From Rhizobiaceae bacterium UBA1291 (GTDB lineage: Bacteria; Pseudomonadota; Alphaproteobacteria; Rhizobiales; Rhizobiaceae): a stretch of DNA of 6,753 nt. The stretch is from the NCBI GenBank assembly GCA_002307905.1, contig DBUL01000137.1, positions 293-7,045 on the forward strand, in the 5' to 3' direction. The notes below the pieces were generated by a model. It was given only the letters and a program-made list of their open reading frames with translations. It did no database searches and was not told the origin of the DNA. Of the stretch, positions 1 to 6,753 are shown one piece after another (position 1 is the stretch's first letter; every line of letters starts with the position of its first letter). The translations under genes were made by a program, and so were the position numbers.

Positions 1-660
1 GACGCCGGACTTCAGGTTGTCCGGCACCACCAGCCGGGGCACGCCGCCGAAAAAGGCGAACATGCGCACATGCGAGCCGATCCAGTCCGGCAAGGTCTGG
101 GTCCAAGTGGCTTCGGCGAAGGTATAGCTCGACGCGCCGAGCACGCCAACGAACAGCTCCGCCTCGCGAACCTCGCCGGTCTTGCGATCGACGATCGGCA
201 CCTTCTTTCCGGAATAGTCCACGAAGGCCTTGTCGCCGGCTGCGTGCTCCTGGCGCATCGTCGGCGACAGCCGCTGCTCAAAGCCGCGAAACAGCTCGCA
301 GAAGCGGCTGTAGCCGTAGCCGTCGGGATGGTCGCTACGGTATTCCTCCCAAAGGATCAGCAGCGTCACGCCCGGCTTCTTCAGCTCGATCGAAAGCTCA
401 GCCCAATCAGGCTCCTTCCTTCGCCGCTGACCCTGCTTGACCCCGGCGCGGGCGAAAAGACGATGTTCTAGCGCATCGTCGGTCAGCTCGCCGGGCAAGG
501 GCCAGGTCAAGCCCGCTTGCGCCGCACGCTTCAGATTGTCCTGCACGGTGCTGCGCGCAACGCCGAGCACCACCGCAATCTCGCGGCTGCTTGTTCCGCT
601 TCCGGCAAGCCGGAGCATCTGTCGTAATTGTCTCATGGTCAGCCTTCTCTTCGCCGGCAT
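1..660 (-). CDS. istA: IS21-family transposase IstA, N-terminal part (runs off left edge)
   Basis: This is the DDE transposase of an IS21 element, which works with the ATPase IstB for cut-and-paste transposition. The frame is open for 220 codons from ATG at 658-660 to base 1, without a stop. Residues about 21-46 form a helix-turn-helix of the Hin/IS21 type (TSSREIAVVLGVARSTVQ). Residues about 84-110 carry the family stretch around LWEEYRSDHPDGYGYSRF. The RNase H-like catalytic core starts with D148 in KAFVDYSGKK. The second acidic residue is probably D214 in VVPDNLKSGV; the third (Glu) would lie outside the window. IstA proteins are usually about 500 residues, so somewhat under half is present. 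The start is supported by a GAGGAG ribosome-binding site at 667-672, six bases upstream. The visible part has no frameshift or stop and looks intact. Confidence 0.93.
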   Translation of the reverse strand, partial: MPAKRRLTMRQLRQMLRLAGSGTSSREIAVVLGVARSTVQDNLKRAAQAGLTWPLPGELTDDALEHRLFARAGVKQGQRRRKEPDWAELSIELKKPGVTLLILWEEYRSDHPDGYGYSRFCELFRGFEQRLSPTMRQEHAAGDKAFVDYSGKKVPIVDRKTGEVREAELFVGVLGASSYTFAEATWTQTLPDWIGSHVRMFAFFGGVPRLVVPDNLKSGV

Positions 661-734
661 CAAAATCTCCTCGTGTACCGGGAGGCTTGATGCCAAAGTT
701 GCTGACCCAAGGGGTATCGTTAGAGCCGAAAAAC

Positions 735-826
735 GGCCGGTAATTGATTGGAATCGTGGCCGGCTTCAAATCGGAATGGTGGCCGGTAATTGATCGGAAT
801 GCCGGCCGGCTTCAGCTCGGAATCCG
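735..826. repeat. Four 23-bp tandem repeats at the IS21 end
   Basis: Four imperfect units start at 735, 758, 781 and 804, exactly 23 bp apart. Each begins GGCCGG and carries GGAAT at unit positions 16-20. The units alternate in type. Units 1 and 3 continue TAATTGAT(T/C), while units 2 and 4 continue CTTCA(A/G)(A/C)TC, giving an A-B-A-B pattern. They lie just inside the element end and upstream of istA. The likely role is as IstA binding sites in the terminal inverted region, which is known for IS21 relatives. A 23-bp period is a little over two helical turns, so the sites would be close to the same DNA face. Confidence 0.85.
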
Positions 827-830
827 CAAG

Positions 831-880
831 TTAACTGCCAAAACGGATTAATGCGACTGCATTCTCACGGTTAAGTGCCA
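831..880. repeat. Duplicated IS-end motif (TTAAcTGCCA / TTAAgTGCCA)
   Basis: TTAACTGCCA at 831-840 recurs as TTAAGTGCCA at 871-880, with nine of ten bases identical and an offset of exactly 40 bp. Both read as TGGCA(G/C)TTAAC on the opposite strand, the form expected for an IS21 terminus starting with TG. The outer copy is taken as the true end, because aldehyde dehydrogenase homology starts just after 880. The 30 bases between the copies translate to nothing dehydrogenase-like and include an in-frame TAA at 849-851. The inner copy may be a subterminal transposase site. Confidence 0.65.
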
Positions 881-2177
881 TCCGACAAGGGCCTATGCCG
901 CGCAACCTCGATGGGCGGCATTGACCGCCCGCGAGCGCAGCGACATGCTGTGGCGCTGGCATCGGCTGATCGTCACGCACGCGGACGACCTGGCCGCGAT
1001 ATTGACAGCCGAGATGGGCAAGCCGCTTGCCGAAGCCAAGTCTGAAATATCGCATGCGGCCGCATACGTGCAGTGGTACGCGGAGGAGGCCAACCGCATC
1101 TATGGCGAGACCATCCCCGCTCCCTCGACTGACCGCCGCATGTTGGTGATCAAGCAACCGATCGGCGTCGTTGGAACGATCACCCCATGGAATTTTCCAG
1201 CATCGATGGTGGCGCGCAAGATTTCGCCGGCTCTGGCCGCCGGCTGCACGATCGTGCTCAAGCCTGCGGAACAGACGCCGCTCGTGGCGGGTGCAATGTT
1301 TGCCCTTGCCGATCAGGCTGGCTTACCTGAAGGCGTCCTGAATTTGGTCTATGCTTCCGAAGGCGATGCTGTCGGCCGCGAGCTCTGCTCAAACCCCAAG
1401 GTCCGCAAGATAAGCTTCACGGGCTCGACCGAGGTCGGGCGGATTCTCATGCGCCAGTGCTCGGATCAGATCAAGAAGGTCAGCCTTGAGCTAGGCGGCA
1501 ATGCCCCCTTCATCGTCTTCGACGATGCGGATGTCGACGCGGCCGTTGACGGCGCCATCCAGGCGAAGTTCCGCAATGCCGGGCAGACCTGCGTTTCCGC
1601 GAACCGCCTCTATGTCCAATCGAACGTTCATGACGAGTTCGTCGATAAATTCGTGGAGAGGGTACGCCGTCTTGCGGTCGGTGACGGCTTCGATACAGGC
1701 GTCGCCGTCGGACCGCTGATCGACGGGTATGCCTTGGACAAGATCGAATCCCACATCGCCGACGCGGTGGCGAAAGGCGGCACAGTTCGATGCGGCGGCG
1801 GTCGCATCGGCAAGGAAGGCACGTTTTTCCAGCCGACGGTTCTCACGGATGTCTCCCGCGAGATGACGGTGGCGCAAGAGGAGACATTCGGGCCTTTGGC
1901 CCCGATCATCCGCTTCGAGGATGCGGACGGAATCGTGCATGAGGCAAACGACACGATCTACGGGCTTGCCGCCTATTTCTTTGCGTCGAACCTGAAGCGC
2001 GTGTGGCGTGTGGCGGAGGCCTTGGAATATGGAATGGTCGGTATCAACACAGGCCGCATGTCCTCGGAAGCTGCGCCTTTCGGCGGCGTGAAGCAGTCCG
2101 GCATCGGACGGGAGGGATCCCGCCACGGGATCGAGGAGTATCTCGAAATGAAGTATCTGTGTATGGGCGGCATCTGA
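881..2177 (+). pseudogene. gabD: Succinate-semialdehyde dehydrogenase-like gene, 5' end removed by the IS
   Basis: The gene encodes an NAD(P)-dependent aldehyde dehydrogenase of the GabD type. That family oxidises succinate semialdehyde to succinate in 4-aminobutyrate breakdown, in the cytoplasm. Homology is recognisable from about 885 (TRAYAAQPRWAALT) to the TGA at 2175-2177, about 430 codons. GabD proteins are usually about 485 residues, so some 50 N-terminal residues of the cofactor-binding domain are missing. Numbered from the TTG at 921, the visible motifs are PWNFP with N91, SFTGSTEVGR, ELGGNAP with general-base E190, GQTC with nucleophile C224, and EETFGP with E321. The C terminus (EYGMVGINTG, then FGGVKQSGIGREG) is strongly GabD-like. 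The frame is undamaged, which suggests recent disruption. An N-terminally shortened product from TTG 921 or ATG 945 is possible but unlikely to be a normal enzyme. Other semialdehydes, such as glutarate semialdehyde, cannot be excluded as substrate. Confidence 0.82.
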
Positions 2178-2286
2178 AACGCACTCTGGCGGGATAACAA
2201 CCAGCAATTCCCCGTAAGATATCTCCTAACGTAGTGCGGAAGGAAGCAAAAGAGCGCAATCGGCGCTTCCGGACCATGACGCGTCT

Positions 2287-2322
2287 AGGCGGATTGCCGG
2301 ATTCCTTTATGTCTATCCGCCT
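2287..2322. terminator. Candidate hairpin between convergent genes
   Basis: In the 169-bp gap between the convergent dehydrogenase genes, AGGCGGAT at 2287-2294 is exactly complementary to ATCCGCCT at 2315-2322, separated by 20 bases. A second small hairpin, TCTCT-ACA-AGAGA, follows at 2322-2334. The position suits a shared transcription terminator, but there is no clear T-run after either stem on either strand, and the loop of the first is long. I see nothing else in this gap. Confidence 0.3.
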
Positions 2323-2346
2323 CTCTACAAGAGACAGTCGAAGCGC

Positions 2347-3399
2347 TCATTGCGAAGTTGGCTGACGCGAGAGCCTCCCTATCCCGAGGGCGGCGTTGGT
2401 ACGCGCCATCGATGCCCGGCTGTCGGGCTCCGTTCCTGCCAAGGCTCGGATTGCGTCGATGGTCTCGGGGATGACGATCGCCTGGTTGTCCACCATGTAG
2501 GCGTAGTAGAGTTCATTCCCGTCTACCTTCAGCATGTCCTCCCAGATCGCGACCTCGTACAGGTCTCCGTGCGGCCGGCCGATATCGAGCATCCATTCCT
2601 TGACGGCGTTCAACGCCGCCAGGCCTCGGTCGATGCGCACCATCGCGATGCGGGAAGATGCCCGGAACGCGTCCAGCACCTCCTCCTTGACGGCGGCCCT
2701 GGTCAGTTCGACGTTCCAGTAATGAAGGTGAGACAGCGTCTGCGGCACTTTTACCGCCATCGTCACGACGTCCAGTTCCGGGTCCACCGTCTGCGCGTCC
2801 GGCCCCTGGTGGCTCGGAATCTCGGCTTCAGGCACCAGCGTGTTCATGATGCCGCCAAGATGGCTCTCCCACGGGTCTGTTGCGCGCCTCAGCAACGTTC
2901 CTCGCGCCTTGTGCAGCAACCCCACCCTCTTCAAGGCGGAAAGCGTCCGGACGATGGAGGTCGTGTTGCACGAGACGACACGTGTCGCTTCCCGTCCGAG
3001 GGCGCTTTCATAGGAGCATTCGGCAACGAAGGAGTGTCCGGTCGCGTCGTGCTTCTCGCCTCCCTGGAGAATGAACTTCCTCGCCATCTTCCTGTAGGTT
3101 TCGATATTCGCCGCGGCCACCTTCTTCGGGGTGCAGTCCACCACGACGTCGGCATTGGCCAGAAGCTCGTCCAGGTTCCCCGCGACCTCGACGCCACTCG
3201 CCGTCATTTCGGCCGAAGCATCAGGCCGCCCAGCGTATATCCGGAAGCCCTTCCCGCCCGCGACCTGCATGCGCCAGTCCGCGGTTATGTCGGCCACGCC
3301 CGCGAGTTCCATGTCGTCCTGCAGGATGACGGCTTCCGCGACCCGCTTGCCGATCCCGCCGTAGCCATTCACTGCCACCCTCGTCTTTCCGGTAGTCAT
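2347..3399 (-). CDS. Type II (archaeal-type) glyceraldehyde-3-phosphate dehydrogenase
   Basis: The 350-residue product fits the type II glyceraldehyde-3-phosphate dehydrogenase family (EC 1.2.1.59), best known from archaea, where proteins are about 340 residues. It would oxidise glyceraldehyde-3-phosphate with phosphate to 1,3-bisphosphoglycerate in the cytoplasm. Visible features are the N-terminal Rossmann motif NGYGGIGKR (11-19), VVDCTPKK (86-93), the nucleophile C144 in SCNTTS, RRATDP (171-176), IPSHQGPD (194-201) and TLSHLH (221-226), which probably supplies the base histidine. The C-terminal stretch WEDM...ELYYAYMVDNQ...IPETIDAIRA matches the archaeal pattern closely. The ATG at 3397-3399 has GGAG at 3407-3410, seven bases upstream. 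The gene lies 55 bp downstream of ackA on the same strand and is probably the last gene of the operon. There it could consume the triose phosphate that phosphoketolase releases. It is distinct from the common bacterial GapA family. Confidence 0.88.
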   Translation of the reverse strand: MTTGKTRVAVNGYGGIGKRVAEAVILQDDMELAGVADITADWRMQVAGGKGFRIYAGRPDASAEMTASGVEVAGNLDELLANADVVVDCTPKKVAAANIETYRKMARKFILQGGEKHDATGHSFVAECSYESALGREATRVVSCNTTSIVRTLSALKRVGLLHKARGTLLRRATDPWESHLGGIMNTLVPEAEIPSHQGPDAQTVDPELDVVTMAVKVPQTLSHLHYWNVELTRAAVKEEVLDAFRASSRIAMVRIDRGLAALNAVKEWMLDIGRPHGDLYEVAIWEDMLKVDGNELYYAYMVDNQAIVIPETIDAIRALAGTEPDSRASMARTNAALGIGRLSRQPTSQ

Positions 3400-3454
3400 T
3401 TTCTTTCTCCATCGATCTGGCTGGTCGTCAGCAGGTTACGGTCACGGCACCCCT

Positions 3455-4630
3455 TCATCGCGTCTCGAGCAGATGAAGGACCTCGCGCGCGACCGCCACT
3501 TCTTCATCGGTGGGGATCACAAGGACCCGTACTTTCGAAGTCGCCGCGCTGACCAAAATTCCGTCCTGCAGGTTGAGGTCCGGGTCTATCTGCACCCCGA
3601 GCCAGCCGGCCGCCTTGCCGATCATGTCCCGGATGGCTGGCGAATTCTCTCCGATGCCTGCCGTGAAGACCAGCATGTCCAGTCCGCCCAAAGCTGCGGC
3701 GAGAGAGCCGATCTCGCGTCCGGCGCGGTAGACGAAAAGATCGATCGCCGCCCGCGCCTCGGGGCTGTCGGATTCGAGCAGCCCCTGCATGTCGCCCGTG
3801 ATCCCGGAGATGCCCAGAAGGCCTGACTGATGGTAGAGTAGCCTGGCAACTTCCTCCGCCCGCATGCCTCGTTCCTGCAGGAGGTACAGGACCACGCCCG
3901 GGTCGAGCGCACCGCATCGCGTGCTCATCACCAGGCCGTCGAGGGGCGAGAAGCCCATCGTCGTGGCCACGCTCTTTCCATCGAGCATCGCGCAGAGGCT
4001 GGCGCCGCTTCCGAGGTGGGCGACGATCACCCTGCCTCCCGCAGGAGGGCCGTACGACTTCCGGAGTTCGGAGGAGATGTAAGCAAAAGACACCCCGTGG
4101 AAGCCGTAGGACTGAATGCCCGTTTCAGACAGCCCGCGGGGAAGAGCGTAGGCTTTGGCGACAGCAGGCCGCGCTGCATGGAACGCGGTATCGAAGCACC
4201 CGACCTGCGCCGCGCCGGGGAACAGCCTCTTTGCCCGGTCTGCGATTTCCAGGTTCTGCGGCTGGTGGATCGGAGCCAGCGGAACCAGCCGACGCAGCTC
4301 CTCGACAACGTCATCGTCGAGGAATGCAGGAGACCTGAACGTCCGCCCCCCGTGGACGATCCGATGGCCTACTGCTTCCAGCCGGGAGACACCGACCATG
4401 GAGCGGATTTCGTCGGCGACGATCTCCACAGCCGTTCCGATGTTCAGCGGTCCGGCGGAAAGGTCGCGTTGCCGTGCAGGCTCCCCGGCCCTGGAAACCC
4501 GGAGGCGGGGATTGGAATGGATGGATGCAACGCTGCCTTTCAGGACGAGGGGCAGGCTCGCTCGCCTTTCGTAGAGGGCGAACTTCAGGCTGGACGAGCC
4601 AGCGTTCAGGGCGAGGATCACTGGCGCCAA
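3455..4630 (-). CDS. ackA: Acetate kinase
   Basis: This enzyme interconverts acetyl phosphate plus ADP with acetate plus ATP in the cytoplasm. Behind phosphoketolase it most likely runs toward ATP. The 391-residue length is normal for the family. The ASKHA-fold landmarks are present: LALNAGSSSLKF with N9 (6-17), VGHRIVHGG with R90 and H93, H122 in PIHQPQN, CFDTAFH with D147, YGFHG with H178, VAHLGSGAS with H205, STRCGALDPG with R238, FTAGIGENS (322-330), and IPTDEE near the C terminus. The second histidine of the usual FHGxSH motif is replaced by F182. The start is a TTG at 4628-4630, chosen because a strong GGGAGG at 4639-4644 sits eight bases upstream; an in-frame GTG at 4619-4621 would be too far from it. 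The gene follows the phosphoketolase stop by 22 bp. A propionate-preferring kinase of the same family is possible. Confidence 0.94.
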   Translation of the reverse strand: MAPVILALNAGSSSLKFALYERRASLPLVLKGSVASIHSNPRLRVSRAGEPARQRDLSAGPLNIGTAVEIVADEIRSMVGVSRLEAVGHRIVHGGRTFRSPAFLDDDVVEELRRLVPLAPIHQPQNLEIADRAKRLFPGAAQVGCFDTAFHAARPAVAKAYALPRGLSETGIQSYGFHGVSFAYISSELRKSYGPPAGGRVIVAHLGSGASLCAMLDGKSVATTMGFSPLDGLVMSTRCGALDPGVVLYLLQERGMRAEEVARLLYHQSGLLGISGITGDMQGLLESDSPEARAAIDLFVYRAGREIGSLAAALGGLDMLVFTAGIGENSPAIRDMIGKAAGWLGVQIDPDLNLQDGILVSAATSKVRVLVIPTDEEVAVAREVLHLLETR

Positions 4631-4638
4631 TCCTAAAA

Positions 4639-4644
4639 CCTCCC
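4639..4644 (-). promoter_or_regulatory. Ribosome-binding site setting the TTG start of ackA
   Basis: On the minus strand GGGAGG stands eight bases before the TTG at 4628-4630. It lies inside the 22-bp gap between the phosphoketolase stop and ackA. It is a strong match to the Shine-Dalgarno consensus. It favours TTG over the later GTG at 4619-4621, which would be 17 bases away. Confidence 0.7.
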
Positions 4645-4652
4645 GTGGGCCT

Positions 4653-6753
4653 CTAGTCGCCCGTCCATTGCCAGTCGCGGACCTCAGGCATGTCCTGGCC
4701 GTGGGCCCTGATGTAGTCGTGATGCTGGAGGAGCCTCTCCTGCATCATCTGCCTCAGGCTCTCGCCGCTCGCACGGGCGGCGGGCGTCCTCTCCACCACG
4801 CTCTGTACCAAGTGATAGCGGTCCAGCCCGTTAAGCACCGTCATGTCGAAGGGCGTGGTCGTCGTGCCTTCCTCGTTGAAGCCCCGGACGTGGAAGTTGG
4901 CGTGGTTGGTCCTGCGATACGTCAGCCTGTGTATCGTCCAGGGATAGCCATGATAGGCGAAGATCACGGGCTTGTCCGTCGTGAACAGCGCATCGAACTC
5001 GCGGTCGGTGAGGCCGTGGGGGTGAACCTCGCGCGGCTGCAAGGTCATCAGGTCGACCACGTTGACGACCCGTACGTTTAGGTCGGGCATGTGCTCCCTC
5101 AGGATCTGGACGGCGGCGAGCGCCTCCACCGTGGGCACATCCCCGGCGCAAGCCATCACCACGTCGGGGTCACCGGAGCCCTTGCCCGAAGCCCAGTCCC
5201 AGATGCCGATGCCAGCATCGCAATGGGCCCTTGCCTGGTCGAGGGACAACCACTGCCACGAAGGCGCCTTGCCCGCCACGATGATGTTGATGCGGTCCCA
5301 GGTCCTCAGCACATGGTCGGTGACGCAGAGCAGCGTATTCGCATCCGGAGGGAGGTAGACGCGCACGATGTCCGCCTTCTTGTTCAGGGCGACGTCGACG
5401 AACCCCGGATCCTGGTGGCTGAAGCCGTTGTGGTCCTGCTGCCAGACATGGCTCGTCAGCAGGTAGTTGAGGGAGGAGATTGGCCGCCGCCAAGGGATGT
5501 CCCGGCTCGCGTCCAGCCATTTTGCATGCTGGTTGAACATGGAGTCCACGATGTGGATGAAGGCCTCGTAGCAGGAAAACAGCCCGTGGCGCCCGGTCAG
5601 CAGGTAGCCCTCCAGCCATCCCTGGCAAGTATGCTCGGAAAGGATTTCCAGTACCCGGCCTTCGGGGCCAAGATCGGTATCTTCCGGTAGGATCTGTTCC
5701 ATCCAGGCGCGCCCCGTCACCTTGAAGACGTCCTGGAGCCTATTGGAGGCTGTCTCGTCGGGGCCGACGATGCGGAAGTTGCGCTGGGCTTCATTCGCCC
5801 TCATCACTTCGCGCAGGAAGCCCCCCATCGCCCTCGTGGCCTCTGCCTTCCCCTCGCCGGGCCGGCTGACCTCGACGGCATGCGGAGCCAGTCCTGGCAT
5901 GTCCAGAGTCTTGCGGAGCGTCCCACCGTTCGCATGGGGATTGGCGCTCATGCGCCGGGTCCCCGCTGGCGTGGCGGAGAGGACCTCCGGGGCCGGGCTG
6001 CCGTCCTCTCCGAACAGCTCCTCGGGGCGATAGCTCCGAAGCCAATCCTCAAGCATCCTGAGGTGCTCCGCGTTCTCGGCGAGGCCCGAAAGCGGCACTT
6101 GATGGGAACGCCAGAAACCCTCGGTCTTGAGGCCGTCGACCTCCTTCGGCCCGGTCCAGCCCTTAGGGCTCCGCAGCACGATCATCGGCCAGCGGGGGCG
6201 TTCTTTCCTTCCATTTCCTGCACGGGCATCTTCCTGGATCTCGCGGATGTTCCTGAAAGCCTCGTCCAGCACCGAAGCCATCCGCTCGTGCATTTCGGAC
6301 GGATCGTCCCCTTCCACGAAGAGCGGTTCGTGGCCGTAGCCCACCAGGAGCGAGCGCAGTTCCTCCGGCGGGATACGGGCCAGCACGGTCGGACTGGCGA
6401 TCTTGTACCCGTTGAGGTGAAGGATAGGGAGAACGGCGCCGTCATGCGCGGGGTTCAGGAACTTGTTCGAGTGCCAGGCGGCCGCGAGCGGCCCCGTCTC
6501 GGCTTCGCCGTCTCCGATCACGCAGGCGACGACCAGGTCCGGATTGTCGAAGGCAGCCCCATAGGCATGGGAAAGCGCATAGCCAAGCTCCCCGCCTTCG
6601 TTGATGGAACCCGGCACTTCTGGCGCGGCGTGACTTGGAATTCCGCCCGGGAACGAGAATTGGCGGAACAGCTTCTGCAGGCCTGCCTCGTCCAGAGAGA
6701 CATCAGGGTTGAGTTCGCTGTAGGTGCCTTCGAGATAGGTGTTGGCGACCATT
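4653..6753 (-). CDS. xfp: Phosphoketolase, lacking its N terminus at the right edge
   Basis: This is a thiamine diphosphate enzyme that cleaves xylulose-5-phosphate with phosphate to acetyl phosphate and glyceraldehyde-3-phosphate. Some members also take fructose-6-phosphate, giving erythrose-4-phosphate. About 699 residues are visible, ending at TAG 4653-4655, against about 790-800 in the family. The ATG at 6750-6752 is internal (MVANTYLEG), because roughly 95-100 residues, ending with the cofactor-contacting GHGGP motif, should precede it. Numbered from that Met, the landmarks are [11 protein letters not shown] (31-41), [12 protein letters not shown] (52-63), the diphosphate-binding GDGEAETGP (80-88), LNGYKI (113-118), [10 protein letters not shown] (330-339), [19 protein letters not shown] (372-390) with the conserved catalytic Glu region, CYEAF (394-398) and FSHQDPGF (444-451). 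It is first in the cluster, 22 bp ahead of ackA. Its promoter lies outside the window. The visible sequence cannot settle substrate preference. Confidence 0.96.
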   Translation of the reverse strand, partial: MVANTYLEGTYSELNPDVSLDEAGLQKLFRQFSFPGGIPSHAAPEVPGSINEGGELGYALSHAYGAAFDNPDLVVACVIGDGEAETGPLAAAWHSNKFLNPAHDGAVLPILHLNGYKIASPTVLARIPPEELRSLLVGYGHEPLFVEGDDPSEMHERMASVLDEAFRNIREIQEDARAGNGRKERPRWPMIVLRSPKGWTGPKEVDGLKTEGFWRSHQVPLSGLAENAEHLRMLEDWLRSYRPEELFGEDGSPAPEVLSATPAGTRRMSANPHANGGTLRKTLDMPGLAPHAVEVSRPGEGKAEATRAMGGFLREVMRANEAQRNFRIVGPDETASNRLQDVFKVTGRAWMEQILPEDTDLGPEGRVLEILSEHTCQGWLEGYLLTGRHGLFSCYEAFIHIVDSMFNQHAKWLDASRDIPWRRPISSLNYLLTSHVWQQDHNGFSHQDPGFVDVALNKKADIVRVYLPPDANTLLCVTDHVLRTWDRINIIVAGKAPSWQWLSLDQARAHCDAGIGIWDWASGKGSGDPDVVMACAGDVPTVEALAAVQILREHMPDLNVRVVNVVDLMTLQPREVHPHGLTDREFDALFTTDKPVIFAYHGYPWTIHRLTYRRTNHANFHVRGFNEEGTTTTPFDMTVLNGLDRYHLVQSVVERTPAARASGESLRQMMQERLLQHHDYIRAHGQDMPEVRDWQWTGD

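Larger units (their letters stand above)
1..880 (-). mobile_element. IS21-family insertion sequence, one end (partial)
   Basis: This is the istA-proximal end of an IS21-family element; the rest, including the expected istB ATPase gene and the other terminus, lies beyond the left edge. It contains the start of istA, four 23-bp tandem repeats at 735-826 and two terminal-type motifs ending at 840 and 880. The outer end is placed at 880. Read inward, the element then begins with TG (TGGCACTTAACC), as IS21-family ends do, and aldehyde dehydrogenase coding sequence begins just beyond it. Multiple terminal repeats that bind the transposase are typical of the family. The family assignment is secure from the IstA sequence. 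The exact boundary is inferred, because the other end and the target duplication cannot be seen. Confidence 0.85.

Noticed and set aside
407..769. A 120-codon minus-strand frame starting in the IS terminal repeats and overlapping istA.
   Set aside because: It is out of frame with IstA, and its first residues only translate the terminal repeat DNA. IstA is continuous and conserved over the same bases.
840..920. An outward promoter from the IS end driving the truncated dehydrogenase gene.
   Set aside because: I found no convincing pair of -35 and -10 elements with suitable spacing, and no good ribosome-binding site ahead of TTG 921 or ATG 945.
921..923. TTG at 921 as the natural start of the aldehyde dehydrogenase gene.
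   Set aside because: Family-like residues (TRAYAAQPRWAA) continue in frame upstream of it to the IS junction, and about 50 further residues are expected. It is at best a fortuitous start in the disrupted gene.
1491..2207. A 238-codon open frame on the minus strand across the aldehyde dehydrogenase gene.
   Set aside because: The plus strand here carries unmistakable aldehyde dehydrogenase motifs. The antisense product shows no family features and is explained by codon bias.
2350..3552. A 400-codon open frame on the plus strand opposite the type II GAPDH gene and the end of ackA.
   Set aside because: It is a mirror frame of GC-rich coding DNA. The product is rich in Arg, His and Val with no recognisable domain, while the opposite strand encodes clearly conserved proteins.
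6750..6752. ATG at the right edge as the start of the phosphoketolase.
   Set aside because: It corresponds to an internal Met just after the GHGGP region in the family. The N-terminal 95-100 residues are simply outside the window.

Overview
This GC-rich window looks like DNA from an alphaproteobacterium of the rhizobial type (Rhizobium, Sinorhizobium, Mesorhizobium or Agrobacterium relatives). That placement rests on the style of the protein sequences, the IS21-family element and the phosphoketolase gene set. It is an inference by eye, not the result of a search.

Layout. Positions 1-880 are one end of an IS21-family insertion sequence. It holds the first 220 codons of istA, reading leftward out of the window, then a short leader, four 23-bp tandem repeats, and two copies of a terminal motif 40 bp apart. 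The element ends at about 880. It abuts, and appears to interrupt, a succinate-semialdehyde dehydrogenase-like gene (881-2177, plus strand) that has lost roughly its first 50 residues. The remaining aldehyde dehydrogenase frame is intact and keeps its catalytic residues. A 169-bp intergenic stretch with a candidate hairpin (2178-2346) separates it from a convergent cluster.

Positions 2347-6753 hold three genes on the minus strand, in transcription order xfp (phosphoketolase, 5' end beyond the right edge), ackA (acetate kinase) and a type II, archaeal-type glyceraldehyde-3-phosphate dehydrogenase gene. The spacings are 22 and 55 bp, so they probably form one operon.

How the operon genes fit together. 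Phosphoketolase splits xylulose-5-phosphate (and, in some enzymes, fructose-6-phosphate) with inorganic phosphate. The products are acetyl phosphate plus glyceraldehyde-3-phosphate or erythrose-4-phosphate. Acetate kinase can turn the acetyl phosphate into acetate and ATP. The dehydrogenase can oxidise the glyceraldehyde-3-phosphate into lower glycolysis. The three genes thus encode a compact phosphoketolase branch that handles both products.

I see no RNA gene, CRISPR array or clearly new system. The points most worth a second look are the IS21 junction inside the aldehyde dehydrogenase gene, the regular repeat array at the IS end, the archaeal-type dehydrogenase as third gene of the operon with an unexpected residue in its cofactor region, and unusual features of the acetate kinase (a TTG start and a His-to-Phe change in a conserved motif).
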